Below, piece by piece: positions 63,001-64,000 of a DNA stretch of 64,000 nucleotides. Each line of letters starts with the position of its first letter. Positions within the stretch are counted from its first letter, which is position 1. This stretch comes from Adlercreutzia equolifaciens DSM 19450. GTDB lineage: Bacteria > Actinomycetota > Coriobacteriia > Coriobacteriales > Eggerthellaceae. The notes beneath the pieces are model-generated. The model was not told the DNA's origin. It saw only the letters and a program-made list of their open reading frames with translations, and ran no database searches. The translations under genes and the position numbers were made by a program. The DNA lies in contig NC_022567.1 in the NCBI RefSeq assembly GCF_000478885.1, positions 1,550,001 to 1,614,000 of the forward strand. Reading direction: 5' to 3'.

Positions 63001-64000
63001 GCGGGTCGAACTCGTCGGCCTCCTGCTTGCCGGCCACCTCGATCGTGTTCCCGTTGGTGTCCTTCAAGTTACCGGTGTCGTCGGGCACCGCGTCGGTATC
63101 CAGGCGGAAGCCGTGGGGCACGGCCACCTTGGTCGACAGCGTGTCGTCGTTCACGTCGGCCACGGTGGTGCCGTTAACCTCGCGCACGGGCACGGCCTTC
63201 ACGACCCAGCGGATCTGGCGCACCTGGTAGCCCTCGTAGGCACCGGTCAGGAAGCCGTCGTCGATGACCTCGTTCTTCTTGTCGGAGATGGCGTATCCGC
63301 TCTTCTCGCCGATCTGGATCCACGTCTGCTCGTCGGCCGTGTTGTAGTCGGCCGATCCGCCGAAGACCTCGTCGATGTCGTCCTCGCCGAACCAGTAGTC
63401 GCGGTCGGCGTCGGTGCCGGACAGGGCGAAGTTCTCGTGGTCGATGTAGGACGCGCCGTTCTGCTCGTTGTAGGCGTTGATCGGATCGGTGCGGTCGGCG
63501 GAGACCACGCGGGCGAACATGAACAAGCGCAGCTGCTTCTCCACCTTGGCCGCGTCGTTGGACGCCTCGCGCGTGACGGTGACGCCGGGCACGGTGGCGC
63601 CGGTGGAAGCGTAGACGACGTTGCCCGAGGCGTCCAGCTTCACTTCGCGGGTGTTCGCCACGGTCTCGCCGTTCGCGCCCGTCTCGGGCACCACGGCCGT
63701 GGCCTTGCCGTCGGCATCGAAGTTGATGGTCCGGCCGGCCAGCGTGTAGGTGGCATCGTACTTGGCGCCGGGCACCTCCCAGATGCCGGTGGACACCTTC
63801 TGGAAGGCGGACTGGATGCGGCCCACGGCGTAGTTGGTCGATTCGAAGGGCGCGTTGTTCACCGTCATGGCGTTGCCCTGCGGGTCGGCCGCGGCGGTGG
63901 CCCAGAAGGGCACCTGCCAATCGACCACGAAGGTGTTCACGGCGCCGCCGGTGTTGACGGCCTGGGTGACGTAGAAGTTGTTGGAGCCCTTCAGCTGCAC
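29909..64000 (-). CDS. Giant sortase-anchored SdrD-B-like repeat protein, at least 11,363 aa (N-terminus beyond window)
   Basis: A single frame runs from the right window edge to TAG at 29909 without a stop. There is no signal peptide in the visible part, so the true start lies outside. Domain order: a unique region (about residues 1-1,110); two introductory units; a DUF11-like and a PASTA-like section; a coiled coil; 24 SdrD-B-like units in A-B-C-D cassettes; a C-terminal helical region; a proline-rich linker; LPQTGDE; a hydrophobic helix; RRR; and an acidic tail. Units typically open ISGxVWxDxNYDG, contain an LTQWYY or LKQWYW strand, and close with LPxxxxxxxYLAGYxVEV. The Asp-rich openings fit EF-hand-like calcium sites, as in staphylococcal Sdr B domains. 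A role as a very long cell-surface stalk or adhesin is likely; its ligand is unknown. Confidence 0.93.
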   Translation of the reverse strand: MQLKGSNNFYVTQAVNTGGAVNTFVVDWQVPFWATAAADPQGNAMTVNNAPFESTNYAVGRIQSAFQKVSTGIWEVPGAKYDATYTLAGRTINFDADGKATAVVPETGANGETVANTREVKLDASGNVVYASTGATVPGVTVTREASNDAAKVEKQLRLFMFARVVSADRTDPINAYNEQNGASYIDHENFALSGTDADRDYWFGEDDIDEVFGGSADYNTADEQTWIQIGEKSGYAISDKKNEVIDDGFLTGAYEGYQVRQIRWVVKAVPVREVNGTTVADVNDDTLSTKVAVPHGFRLDTDAVPDDTGNLKDTNGNTIEVAGKQEADEFDPLRLNVGWGYRKNASGQVMILDSAGNRYPDTTAKMPASMTNATPIVNFATSLVNTPSIGQGSQNPPEDGGSIYEADPDVHVNHFVSATPRYDDTKYIEGERSRAGFIRTPESPVLSLELIQGYFAGNGTSGYQWATGASTIDKGSSRMMRYRIILTNLSDDQMAALNFKGYDQDYCANPQISEVLPYVEGFGSAVDMNDAKLHYVDYDDLFMPEDLENGIGSHSVYKSQYKYFDWNYKSVKVGNKPHSNIDAEQPLWTYYVADMNDYLQPQTVLYNKTSSTPQLTQPSLTPRETSSFRIEDKAAGVDSGANYNRKMLNWRFTGATTAGETDRGILAPGEGIVIELIMPIEKEASDMLSEDLLTTSAYGYKPGNFKPYTPATSDNDGSTRGLVSDTRDVNLDGQTSQSMVMMQLKALEFTGDANVSATKTTTSQLENLAASDTNGPAAVPEGTSYSYYASTVNPETRSSTSNASRYSNNVLYDVLPFEDDTDIMNHDNRASRSRDSQWAGWLKDLDSIKVKQFSAYDTDSPADGSTLVDGRDVTIWVGPYQRNAATGAIELADEKDLLWLFGHGEQIIYGPTYPSQDDLNNNRFTLDQLQDFTKEEDDRFQTFEDVRLGKYETVDGTYKMTKTADEMKASYKLIKLSELKDYLAAYPEEADELTRGLRAIWAQPEAKMYVPNKGYMRLVYDLTAPLNLPKFLGTKTGDPKIDLITPTDTSVVVENREQALNKANLLRSTLQWNTFISRVNQTETGDASGVYFREDVRAGAFIDAPDERGYLGDYVWLDPDWSGTPEDDVKTGADGSSAYQTSANGRKLIRGVQTDENGQIVYDTVPLMGTGEAVSDGKGGYRDQNGLKVNEKCERLMSDGTPMTKQVRRTFDNSKYANGATRLKDLDYDAEVEDPGINNVKVELLNEYGNPVNRDGEVVKLVNNAKTGFQDRWVICDARTGKEDFDAWGNYINADSGAPYVCYTQTDYYGNPGYYIFSDLKASSGFEQMRYRLRFTFPEEYYNYSPTTKSIGDANLYVQQNDKDLTIERVEADHANGVDAALVVTTAPFEVQPVAYDKAKVGDGTLDTVHQAYDQKMTSLKLGIAQGVTFEGVTYRDDILADGTPEDDKDINSLLDSISVGTGGTEAQMAGATQVDEKRLEGIRVNVYEYEDGSIKNIATDADGNIASVVTDETGFFRFRLKAGKTYIIRTSETVANRLIKPTLNTWTNDATAYQRDGFYYDGTNVLVADNDLRYVSGSARTYPLVADLPLVWLDNRGNPLYAADGSPAELTLSADGKTYSDQDGKTYNADAVKFKAIYHDAGNKWMGYARQDKLALGYIDGTKGYLGNNVWEDSNYDGIQQDDEPGVGEGPENGGVRVKMETWYYAPVTSTMKYQQATDANGDPAWKMNALGKPILDADGNKTPIMEWVMEDSEEYAWQLYPGEALREAYSGDAAAAGTYLFRDVSTYVIDPRDKRTGIGDDYKTKRLAGYRLRIDQDDLNALDEDYAVTVRNAFLTKDGQAAGQSIDSDSDAMTKPVSTTVLRQANSGQSAFEDTTKYYMKEGDNYTELKEGFEGTRYVMVKDGDKKIYVQVEGRPVANPDAADGDDGDDELFDGTQYIDGTNDENASTLTYYLNEKGSQVEPGSFEDAYIVLSTIGMHSVTGHYRAGVTMPNSNDPYPTDELLPFKELYVEAPVDMTFTTTYRNETDKPQTITITDPFPEGDAVSFTGSTSSLGGAGVEGTDGDGNKVVTFGPYSLLPGESVTVTASYYLRTVKTIAHHAIISGGEEGDIETNTVSYKVKRDLDKLVPVLPLYQSSMLTATQLVNRETDESGAIKVVSQRTPTSTVGNYTGMTYLAAKAAIESAGLTLGRVTFTTDFAAAGLLTAPAAGTVVGQTPGAGLTRFGSQDDLVDPNIKTDDSNNPYPQGGKPLKTGLTGDPVNLVIYGTISNLNPVWGGDENPATPGISWPNLIESSDNKVYGKQRHDADGNLTDVYSQLISLGGVAVNRYADTDAVEAALDGLWADVTDRRKVLQANPKPAVPPTPDELRPPTWNDTNLDGINDNFDANKPESDTNVKNPYTGNPKYAEEKFYDEIKVADKTKPTSVERQRAREKAREAWSTDWNNFLGKWYSTLGFCYYDINKELVAVTQNNMTTNVYTQPYNKEGIIITGGTEEQAFLIYEAAYNGDDSQYFELNRPDDNGNKTTTARPNLTEEETGEGGAHKGEYTFTFPGYKAIYDRLQSNYEKALADYNAALSVYNKLNDEYTKYKADYRNYLKEKEEYETEEDYGSGKMYFGAAHTIYDLGDAARLYNWDAGLLPVPRSSITGKVWDDSFYETDENTSDAAARERAYNGIQDDGEPGLPDQVMYLTQWYYLPLANLNINEGDGIVEPDQGEASDESFRFTVDAELAALAAKGELDAADKSALAGKAAAAGVPAAAIEAEAFEAASDGSGFWVRNLAFGTDKLTSKKKHEPIMDEATGEQAIDGNGQPMFDDTLVPRSAGAWNVLDDAGNATGIIATKTADTRRWMEDVLDPVTKDVIGEQEMTDESTKGVYTFDNLPAAYTSEDGSHYLASYRVEVGELNYTSTDETTLADDEAWLLTRFHKPLAQEVEGDPLAGTKLDSDADSDVETVLDGIAVTAQDSVVTLDGATHDGTRAHSGHIILAERAGNTKYSNIDKTTTAIDLQASKVTIPVSDVVEKAIDGTGTPEGDLLVAKDRYVTYDWLTYKTKKELREVKDPDTGEVTKELVEVTDPVTGEPVKEVPGGDAGEIQPPTQKITGVVFNDADNDGMNGTLAVGEDDTTADHPVAGIQLTLERSFALAESLDAEDTSVVAGGWTVDPTWATEDAYAAYAADPTVGLPGDDTYGAVVPAGVAASGPAALAEGDEEAEPTEPTHNTISAEDGTYVFDNLKSQGWLSFDADGNVVADGTEGATKKRVVFGYRVRVTDADWWNRYWGTAKYLQGDTYVQTSEAWLADSDLVHADGYLMSGTADAADAMEYTVLLNAETADTQTVNKRKSLNPNNPNTNYQLKTPAADRYGSNARYGEPVPATVLTTNAVAELNAAGAEFHPVLTYDLARGADRAGNDAGLRVPVQQKIAGRVFHDADYDGTLNHAATANELETADKPLEGAGDGADDPAADIPTTDQGYAGKRVILKQWYYKDGQWVLNPNFGNDGYTVAENKVTYKTETVGDGADAEEVQVVDTVDDPAYADGLTTIIPNATYLDGVGVYLLTDHDEFETVTGDDGTTTQQQIKVAGDYLFDRLPARYVEARVPGVEAVEPDPENGIEGTEGVASTLNMPAAEYLAGYTIEVLGGAVDTDNAEAIPGLPATLLQTDKADDALNSKAISALVASGSEEQNLADYADGNYPVRFNELTVQVTDGAGETVKATLDGKIILASRAAAQPAAGDADETRNAAAGTRAAAASAAARGTQPQYYVNETRRAELPEAAGDGEAAAYAYPLAGSAASAGVAPRDDAGKPVDQTVYYDWSVGRDEVRMHAGFGEYGWTTVSGKVWRDHNFDGILNAGEEVLAGHTLAITQWFWVTDSELIEAFKADPTNFVVDEKTAAAGNANVLTREADGTPATTEDGAWIHVKTAAEKAAEAAAAGDAYTGDVADVRSSFTRPDAVTAADTGVYQFEKLPSFVYLARDTETEGEGDDAVTTTSLRVLQPSDTTDTLEANEVALDELFMTAYRITLSEVAPDFALTSLHVGVNIGDKTLGDLSTITAGGAPLEGSDNDAFRPNPDGDRVIQVVEEYFDNSFDGEATFGEYDQDTNDKYGADDRNQVAEGQKSLWRTDGYIIVAARGSHVNQYSDNGTLTDAASYQYEEVYNGVRYDVPRPLFAQSGGQAGLVKIPRTSLAGRVWDDTGIKAADGTYNYATGYNGVQDEGEAGLPGQTIYLTQWYWKPATEMANSVSGEGEWVRNTAFGADTYTSNKYSRAAGEALEPIIYDGNAADETPLAAVDGVDGALAVTTNDEGQWLVENLPTVYVSDDDKYYLASYRVELADLYREENANLADGTTNQWMLTRYHNDATEADGSVPAAVKATVNNSTSVVSDSDAALTNRTGVAGGMVIASRVSGAAKSDADAAAETAYDAAATTGIASLDGVKVDATPAQKTARNYDGQIILAQKVTGDGLAVNDKDEFTNANANAYVTLPAGEGMGQGEETYDWILDPETETVAVPGETEGTTVDVTRAKPVQAGDVGEVQAPRQTISGLIWNDEDNDGLYDGPVADDPATPADETFAGEKLESGRKVVLERYTITATQQADGSFKVADDAAWTRDAAWADNWDAYDKDPTVGLTKNGVPANTQRTQTTDANGVYTFSDLPSHVYHPATTVTNTMTDPETNEETEVTTVVPASVTIYGYRVRLIDVPFWERTIGAAKYRAGNDAQIDSDLIYANGYLMATDADGNPTEYDVLLNVVTKESPRTNHAIVPASGNAGQNTIDRNAADRYAAALAAAAEGDTVVAEMPTKVTGRNGESLAGPISDISGWTISTEKTFTYDLGLGADRRFNDAGLRTPVASKIAGVVFQDANYDGLYEPGREAVPGDDENPEGTPAVAAEPGFEGKKVILKQWFWAPANEAGEYDPTSTTYQWIQNKNFGNDFYTRAANGATIATNQQALEDSQGQAMVFTLPKATYDKNRGGVWTLTDKDGNYSFDNLPVRYTYVRTVGQLGEIADFNHAATEYLAGYTVEVLGNDEDKTMSMNGLPATRLQVNGSGLESWAIDGATDPVNSKVVSAEANDATDIYAKGNYPLRWNEDTTQATATVGDGVSAFDKATLGGRIVLAAKTVTTEDDATNADVTQDQYRVQATGKVRGDGSEGDADVNVDFDFSVAREETSLNAGFGLFGDTTVSGKVWQDDNFNGILDGAEGGLADKSLTLTQWYYVAGTMTGEGDAAHFVPADGEVVPAGAKIEPVKGDGKNADTVVGAWVKVDSFGRFVGSAYSGSLTTTTDASGAYAFEHLPSFVYAQGAYTADGRTETSANPGIYQPGQKLAEGKTFTGPNGTVENDHAVNTDKLYIVSYRLTLSEVAPSFSLTKAHVGVNIETDVIDSDGMLSTTSKPADHPGADVTNDTNADPVRDTTGTNGREDIDSDAIRTGDDFGDIELREEYFDGALAAWRTDGYVLVSDHADEADGHQYQGVYGSGAMGQVFYDVPDPMGTQRGGDAGLVSVPRADITGRIWDDAFKGSDSTDTYNGIQDEGEPGLADEAVFITQWYYDPANENPDGVNGHWFQNTKFGLDRYTSNRDGAYQAAGAEALVRAGDKKMVDGTEVTEELTPIVYDGNDMTPLSYVYAKNGRRVDAKGNLYALGANADGTVIAEGDLVEGVLATTTGGMTKVQVPGENEGETVEQDSAEQLGLYHFANLPTAYVSENDQYYLAAYRIELADVEHTENDDMTDNQWLLTRTYQGDDRLADSDASDITDTGIAGGIKVIGGFDGGAPEAAPRSNDGQVILAGTREMGASLITGGAVSGAKSVVTVPAGQAMDVTDARAYDWMRTATNNDTPAAKVDEYGKTTVAGGDVGEVRAPIETISGRIWFDDDNDGLLAETTDDEAGEGADTMAEGIEVTLERYYAIVGTDENGDYSWMRDDETIEGMTGKSAWATAEQWAAYDADPTVGLGDGTQHADGLPRTVATSAAVPGTPAGEPTEDNPEGTPAVEAVEGGVYTFDNLKTQEWATITHEDGTVEDVQIIYAYKVRVTDQRWWDRYFGTAKLQVSGFNGASYANDSDLDFNDGYLMGADEYDVPLQVADDNSPKSNKRWAANSKNPNNGEDTAAVTSDVTSANRHYDMAWGINRLHNDGGLRMPLFQSISGLLWRDANNGFNSVEGTDYNGIQDADEPGLAGKRVILKQWYWAPVNADGDYDAASTTYGWIQNVNFGNDNYTQAEQRATAPTNTKPATTTTIPGSVYDAAEGGIWVTTADGENGTVAGRYLFDLLPTRYVEAHQGTQLGREYLAGYTVEVLGNVKNSASVAEDEKAQAVTGLPATLKQQGDDDIVNSQAISTTVSETVDAAGSATGNYILAWNDETAQDTYDNGAENDDKVVYTKHTMGGKIVLAGVAEANSPAQSVVSATTTNRGEANTEVTFDWNLGRNEENLDGGFGGFDTGSVTGRVFQDKDVDGFYNPQELVNGKYPRTSDKPVAGETLQISQWFFVPASETDTIAALIAADYEKDDLTSGDGVWFKSKSFSYRTNLSELPDGVGDEPGDKALDSRIVVDANGYFEGAVTDGDGLYTFDELTSYVYVDALDGDALRDVQPYFAGRKHVNLPTGSIQTPAPELGDNEGDNNDAETDGNENEDGDNESENNENTDGEGDETESTPTPEPTTTTGVTPDVVDTDGDPVKVAAAKVTSDHIYMTGYRLTLDEVEPDYALTFPHQGLLDQEGDNAIKDIENDSDALRGEGNTVNVIEEVSGEHNDLNKAQSADRDGNAIRDDGYVIVAAELDDEAAATAAGGQYQMANNAASGAAFIGAEVFYNGKRYDVPRPATDPLRGGDVGLVELLKSSIDGRIWDDSYNYDGIQKRNPDGTFDTENEPGLADQELRMTQWLYVDRTKWDTFFGYHSDLALATLKTSGDYNDDALMTKGKYDAGKVWNEFMARGLATTVDGAVTEKGVAGVWIRNTLFGEDRYTAFTVADENEAAVHHPYMSNSVYYGEGIVSIWTSDGVEDRVNGDGVVATVGADAQKTGTYTFDMLPTVCVVQNGVSDEFYLAAYRIELPKTNTTPGLNGDDTLATADDEWLLSRYRAVDTADKQNVVFDSDVKDTKKTGVAGGFIVAGQNNDGSADKHFLTRQLDGQVILAEQADEDSNQNTTETVNGSENMSDDKQDYDWMKEPAVGEDGDETIPAKKGGDVGEVLPPYQTISGIIWTDRSNDGIQNDYDELNDDGTTAKKPEEGRDGVKVSLERYWQLPGETEWHWDTEWADPYPTDYDDYYSNSDNRSDNTTVAGVGRNWTRQTETATEITGAEYERATYTFNEVEQANTYTHAEDASGNEVASDDVSAVAHGVYRFANLKSSDVRVVGEGENAKPQRIVYGYKVRVTDEDFRSRRLATAWHHKTDDYTLDSDLIHQSGYLMDADEYAVLLNAADDENYVKNSSLNPAGDTHLLVPSQPSNVVANANSYNADQNALDRYGRVPASSVVKDVPAQGETAAVAAPATLSYDLAKGADRAHNDGGVMDIVLQSISGYVWTDVKYDGLLKDDDANVSVGGLDEMMVEKGIEGKRVILKQWYFDPEVDKDGNVTGEGGEWIRVMDFGDEVPATPAPDAGDDQTPSLSDETGTFAAALFAVLNSAASAALSKAALTGTRTTLTQGELKDGSNKVIRDAGYYIFENLPVYVNVKGKEYLAGYTVEVKAGSDADAINGRPVTKIEVPLDGEDDETLNSEVHKIGSTVIGSDKVTYSETVHTSTNYPVYWNQLTKQVDPADVKKLGVTTLDGMVVLAGKRTANTQSYYALNQKRVNNVSTEGASVETQFDKATGQNGERMSAGYGYFGRSTISGRVWFDADYDGMLELAEGAVDNDDNDTEHPIQGQAVEITQWYLLTSIDEMDEPSLRTYAASQNITVSAGATKADILKAIHDANPGEFLSAFTWDDFTFGSNAGDVSGNDQFDMKTVDGKPVFETITRNVKSYAISGEKLLDAGGNVVGELVHEGGESTGAVIGAWINNPNFVSGGKLRAHTNEKGEFSFSGLLPCVQFDEDYEPVVPQSSSATDDTLAMAAYRVTVPDLKAGHSLTVYQAGASDAEKSQQDSDAHRDVTVDDHVVTTYPQFVGTETVTDSSGNDIEGVQDDERVAQNSGFIIVAKKRDEDYNSPYEYTFKGGEKALSYDLAFQVQGRENVNTGLFKVPTSQITGIVWDDTERDENTASDGLMDDAEPGLNDQTVLATQWFYVPATSPLFAQIGDAKSNIGGSAGIVEWVASDGKKTVGGTAPEGAVGAWVQNAGFGSEWISTRDAYVDADGSIIEPSDIRKETTQDEFGYDRTVWYIKQADGTEREIVMVANSYEPIDVEAESFDPDTADPSTFVVEYEEDGTTPKAYYRIVAATSDYPVASRVPVVTGGVSKLDRAGKQSVVAVKTFGTKGDGITDAGRYLFDNLPTAVVKYNSVTGLDEYFLAAYRLEVEAPNNYVADGDFADPWHFSAVHQGSDVSKDSDVKADDAGIAGNVGSIAFATVADGETDPNADTKDNYASTKIVNRYGTEGAALGVRANDGQVILATAADEVADARKNLLAVQTLPFKHGMDMADDVQPNYQWTAPLAQAKGGDVGEIEPAYRSIAGYVWQDNAYKDGIYNRIEGGSEIYPDPDDSLGDPITLEESEKGRTSTQMYLRQWYYDPDNTNDDGSHWFPTMTYGDDRDWDPATADATARPFYYKTVRTKSASAGGALYDGYYEFDHLPVRVFVKGKEYLAGYTVSIRGNSGFSAGKKEVDSSAYLIAHSDQVADDWNSKGEGIVLGGSSSKAYRYGSQTFPLIRNDAYSSDGNIHTLDSVLVLAGSATVEGKGKASQYQQTAEGKNRPKDAANTAVAFDYTFGKNEKRINGGYIVPPSAPIEGVIWEDADYDGIRQEGEKGIGDVRLRLTKYYLDDEDKGAQNADGTYERPEGTWKRTYAKDDNGNLIVEPYINVTTSLGTDELTDLELGEYETELVPTSFRKPDATGDVAYREYLCGYTLAVSPVGADGKGNEALAGYTLTRPHDATDKVQDAVESDMYRYEAKDGLEAADGRQEAFPLVNRFVEADGVRADGMIIVAQTSTSSSKPENVKTYNGVTYDVSRNVQHQKGGNGGLVKIPTTTIEGVVWDDSFQDQGSAAENRAERDRSYNGIRDSWTAADGTRKTEDGLAGRTVGLTQWKWENNAWVQVASFDGDTRWVSPDEGATWVESTTVADTEAALGSPNKGDGMRTVITGPVGYDRDGKITDQLDPGTYAFYDVPSAVANIGAAQAPDVLLAPRYVGNTGFVQAGDAHDWASVGLFYDTYSLAAYQVEVDGLGAAGSDQGLAADGETYDWMLTRYHRGESGYDAQGKRITDSDVASTDRTGHVDFRNDGTAAAGNGRLGRIVSDQASVTPAKEGSTEVFGVRTGNSGTDDAMVVVASEGVSAQGDVPSTDDTDNTDNTDNTGDTGGDGNDDNVGNGGNDGSDVGHASLAEPGMIVPAADQAPSLFAAFSLPLRSGAAAAKPMATNLRHTSDYISVPMGNLLITDQTEDQDGSAAYDWLTVDRYSETVTEPVKGGDIGVVHAPRQSITGILWHDANNNGLQDNGEEPQNGYKVTLERWYFEEGATAWVQDTNYQYSYQGDEAHACTSGTVETHTCEVTEVDPSTVDADSLPIGQDIKSEGDEAKLMQKGRYCFKDLETSAIVDGKRRIYGYKVKVTDERIVNELCFKSKVHSGDDCQLDSDLASDNYLVNNDEDEMIVLLDTIRVAEDGTYVTSGGVPSNLSNRFYGPASHGCDQKIAEVIDAKGDLKAYDLTAGIDRSHNDGGFIIPPTYKISGYVWEDTDYDGIYQREAETRTDEKGDPYTYQEQGYRYNKQVTLHKWYYDPDKGEWIDNGTMSVESRGEHTETVDDKEVTVPGDGYFEFTDLPTAVPLKENGKNKYYLAGYTLDVNGAYEQDGMVSLLVTAYEQDTKDRDQVNSKARPKATGINTDGTYDIALGIDTLQTGSGVDASRDPATLEDESALIQNISKNALDGKIILAGKATNGADDADEAATPASQRLTATRTMSKDDADATKVTVTVDFDFASGQDQNFMNAGFVPPDHTDLTGIVWFDEDYDGTLNGADPDAPENGGDEGGVDNIRVVLTQYYFVPHYYTHVDNTGTTKYDPIYEDVDGNKFYFEGDDDNAALRLVPGGNSEKNNILVGSSGQVFLQSAGRIYDYQLLWKNGIRELNSSGTWVENTDFNGVQEGKDKTDRAIEAAVAAIEAATDLVALEAVKSTYADVFDDGADNAATAAYAAKETELKALAAIEAATTLAELEAVLDAYADLITGKVTDPDVEDGTVVVDTSTINAAVLAAYEAKKAELAPSEPEPTTPSETTDSEALTTFALSGDEGVAAIAEDEGEGAGSEVPTEPGTSDEEKEPELTLGDHQSMVRTDEHGTYLFEDLPAYVLVDSSAENPELPKPGEVYQPEEEWAQHKHIYKNADPYLAGYAVKVISDGKHLVSKFHAASRDGVVDSDLREFNADMSGGFNADQADFENYAVVAQPKITTLSTNDEYEVSYRGYTYDLANRLDRKRAGNAGLVLRDPVLIGGLVWNDTNKDGLQASGEEGVPGAVIKLTRYWYDTTGVGSLEDGKAEDPETPETPETPEAPEAPETPETPTDPDKGDTSNGNGTGGEDAGDDQQGIEAFSDDTTESGDTTEPGGTTESGDTTEPGGTTEPGGTTEPGDEPDEQFSQEILDLAGKPDEMIAWLADERRTMNELLAFKRCHYDFLYGYTTEDGEVVAGDVRVRSTLDAAVENAAVEGQYGENEQNRWRRDMSFSFDQVRVLVGDAGDYDFLDLFEVADMVPADQIVYEERNGQQYPTFPGAAYAISNGGGLWEFMVAGTGSHKVKVDATTTVSVPALFGYRVEVVSYPEEYELTTQHAEGDLINSDYNEETGVLVPNNADLTSGKIKNIKPDNTPASFEDLIVLSRLAETTESSSTAGPLGTYAAVNNPQQPDDPAEDPDAPEGDTGTETDTPETTPAESEGGQPGSESGTQTASDPGILAFAFDSIIQVMADESAEGEEGEENSDPDDGLTPEQRALAAIVAFRAAQATNKPEALAEAVGAHEAALKENTLVTVPNSDGAQKTPKEVCLGILKEFIDNATTTAQLDQMSEAFSAMLGENLQGGVNVEDYLTSRRTKVELIEKINKTLDVDELEKLGDEYEEVIFGKRVSVGADNITIGDKPVYDGSGDPDIRRVYTERLVLLESLISSQNWSNMNWEKSLHHDLGLYKEEDPEHPTPTPDVPVDPGKPDEPDEPDEPVEPDNPLPGPGDPSYEDGWLTLVFETPWGTKIFRVKLPQTGDELLPWMVGLALVAALGLVLAVAARRRDDDDEEEEETPEE
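30125..30240 (-). other. Proline/acid-rich wall-spanning linker of the giant protein
   Basis: PTPTPDVPVDPGKPDEPDEP and onward, a Pro-Asp-Glu-rich low-complexity stretch just before the final globular segment and the sorting signal. Such linkers usually span the peptidoglycan. Confidence 0.75.
31130..32305 (-). other. Terminal SdrD-B-like unit with low-complexity inserts
   Basis: It opens IGGLVWNDTNKDGLQASGEE, a complete EF-hand-like loop, then KLTRYWYD. A long insert of PET and TTEPGG repeats and a helical segment (DEMIAWLADERRTMNELLAF) follow. It closes with a FGYRVEVVSYPEEYELTTQH strand and NSDYNEE. It does not belong to any of the four cassette types. Confidence 0.8.
31889..31996. repeat. 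18-bp minisatellite encoding hexapeptide repeats
   Basis: Six in-frame 18-bp units encode TTESGD/TTEPGG-type hexapeptides, in the last SdrD-B-like unit. A nearby 9-bp array (about 32093-32160) encodes PET/PEA tripeptides. Copy-number change by slippage would keep the frame and alter linker length. Confidence 0.85.
32306..36655 (-). repeat. Cassette 6 (units A-B-C-D) of the giant protein
   Basis: Unit starts are at 36655 (A), 35311 (B), 34573 (C) and 33760 (D). The A unit carries an Asn/Asp/Gly linker and a hydrophobic PSLFAAFSLPLRSGAAAA segment near 35500. B has six cysteines. D carries two tandem Ala-rich helical repeats (AAIEAATTLAELEAVLDAYA) after its YYFVP strand. Confidence 0.85.
36656..39469 (-). 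repeat. Cassette 5 (A-C-D, B unit missing) of the giant protein
   Basis: Unit starts are at 39469 (A), 38200 (C) and 37381 (D). The A unit ends with the usual KGGDVGEIEPAYRSIAG linker that elsewhere leads into B, but what follows is C-type (LRQWYYDP, KGKEYLAGYTVSIRG). The cassette is 938 residues, against about 1,320-1,340 for cassettes 2-4. Confidence 0.85.
39470..43495 (-). repeat. Cassette 4 (A-B-C-D) of the giant protein
   Basis: Unit starts are at 43495 (A), 42427 (B), 41464 (C) and 40528 (D); 1,342 residues. C contains a hydrophobic insert, TFAAALFAVLNSAASAALSK, near 41130. D contains a helical insert resembling a SAP/HeH motif (LRTYAASQNITVSAGATKAD) right after ITQWYLLTS. Confidence 0.85.
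43496..47482 (-). repeat. Cassette 3 (A-B-C-D) of the giant protein
   Basis: Unit starts are at 47482 (A), 46414 (B), 45577 (C) and 44683 (D); 1,329 residues. D contains a long Asn/Glu/Asp-rich linker (about 44000-44180). Confidence 0.85.
47483..51445 (-). repeat. Cassette 2 (A-B-C-D) of the giant protein
   Basis: Unit starts are at 51445 (A), 50380 (B), 49444 (C) and 48457 (D); 1,321 residues. This is the most regular cassette, with few inserts. A closes with a YDWILDP-GDVGEVQAPRQTISG linker into B; D closes with a GGDAGLVSVPRADITG linker into the next A. Confidence 0.87.
51446..56056 (-). repeat. Cassette 1 (A-B-C-D) of the giant protein
   Basis: Unit starts are at 56056 (A), 54694 (B), 53734 (C) and 52495 (D); 1,537 residues. 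A carries an Ala-rich helical insert (ALAAKGELDAADKSALAGKA) after LTQWYYLPL, and C carries an Ala-rich stretch near 52750. Confidence 0.85.
56165..56335 (-). other. Coiled-coil stalk in the giant protein
   Basis: YDRLQSNYEKALADYNAALS and onward through NKLNDEYTKYKADYRNYLKE shows Tyr/Leu/Ala heptad spacing like the alanine-rich helices of streptococcal antigen I/II-type adhesins. It lies just before the first A unit. Confidence 0.75.
57315..57495 (-). other. PASTA-like segment in the giant protein
   Basis: VGNYTGMTYLAAKAAIESAG, then TLGRVTF, and PAAGTVVGQTPGAGLTRF about 20 residues on, match the PASTA pattern (VGMxxxEAxxxLxxAGL, then GxVxxQxPxxG). Such domains bind peptidoglycan fragments in kinases and penicillin-binding proteins. 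Confidence 0.65.
57700..57970 (-). other. DUF11-like Ig-fold segment in the giant protein
   Basis: APVDMTFTTTYRNETDKPQT begins the segment, followed by ITDPFPEGDAVSF and LLPGESVTVTASYYL. This is the layout of DUF11-type repeats of large surface proteins (vtNtgxxxatnvxvtDxlP ... LxpGes). One copy is visible. Confidence 0.65.
58230..60667 (-). repeat. Two introductory SdrD-B-like units of the giant protein
   Basis: Unit starts are at 60667 (YLGDYVWLDPDWSG) and 58999 (YLGNNVWEDSNYDGIQQDDE, a perfect 12-residue EF-hand-type loop). Both have the GYLG entry rather than the ISG entry of later units and are not part of the four-type cycle. Confidence 0.75.
60668..64000 (-). other. Unique N-proximal region of the giant protein
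   Basis: About 1,110 residues without the SdrD-B pattern. Notable pieces are a segment like a two-domain adhesin head (SRMMRYRIILTNLSDDQMAA, TYYVADMNDYLQPQTVLYNK), VSATKTTTSQLENLA, and VKVKQF-type strands leading to MYVPNKGYMRLVYDLTAP. I do not recognise the family. As the most distal visible part it is the best candidate for a ligand-binding region, but the true N-terminus lies outside. Confidence 0.5.

Noticed and set aside
63998..64000. GTG at the window edge as the start of the giant protein
   Set aside because: No signal peptide or ribosome site is visible, and the following residues already look like the middle of a folded domain. The frame simply continues beyond the window.
29909..64000. 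The A-C junction in cassette 5 as a frameshift or assembly break
   Set aside because: The frame, codon style and linker sequence continue normally through 38200, so a clean recombination deletion is more likely than an error.
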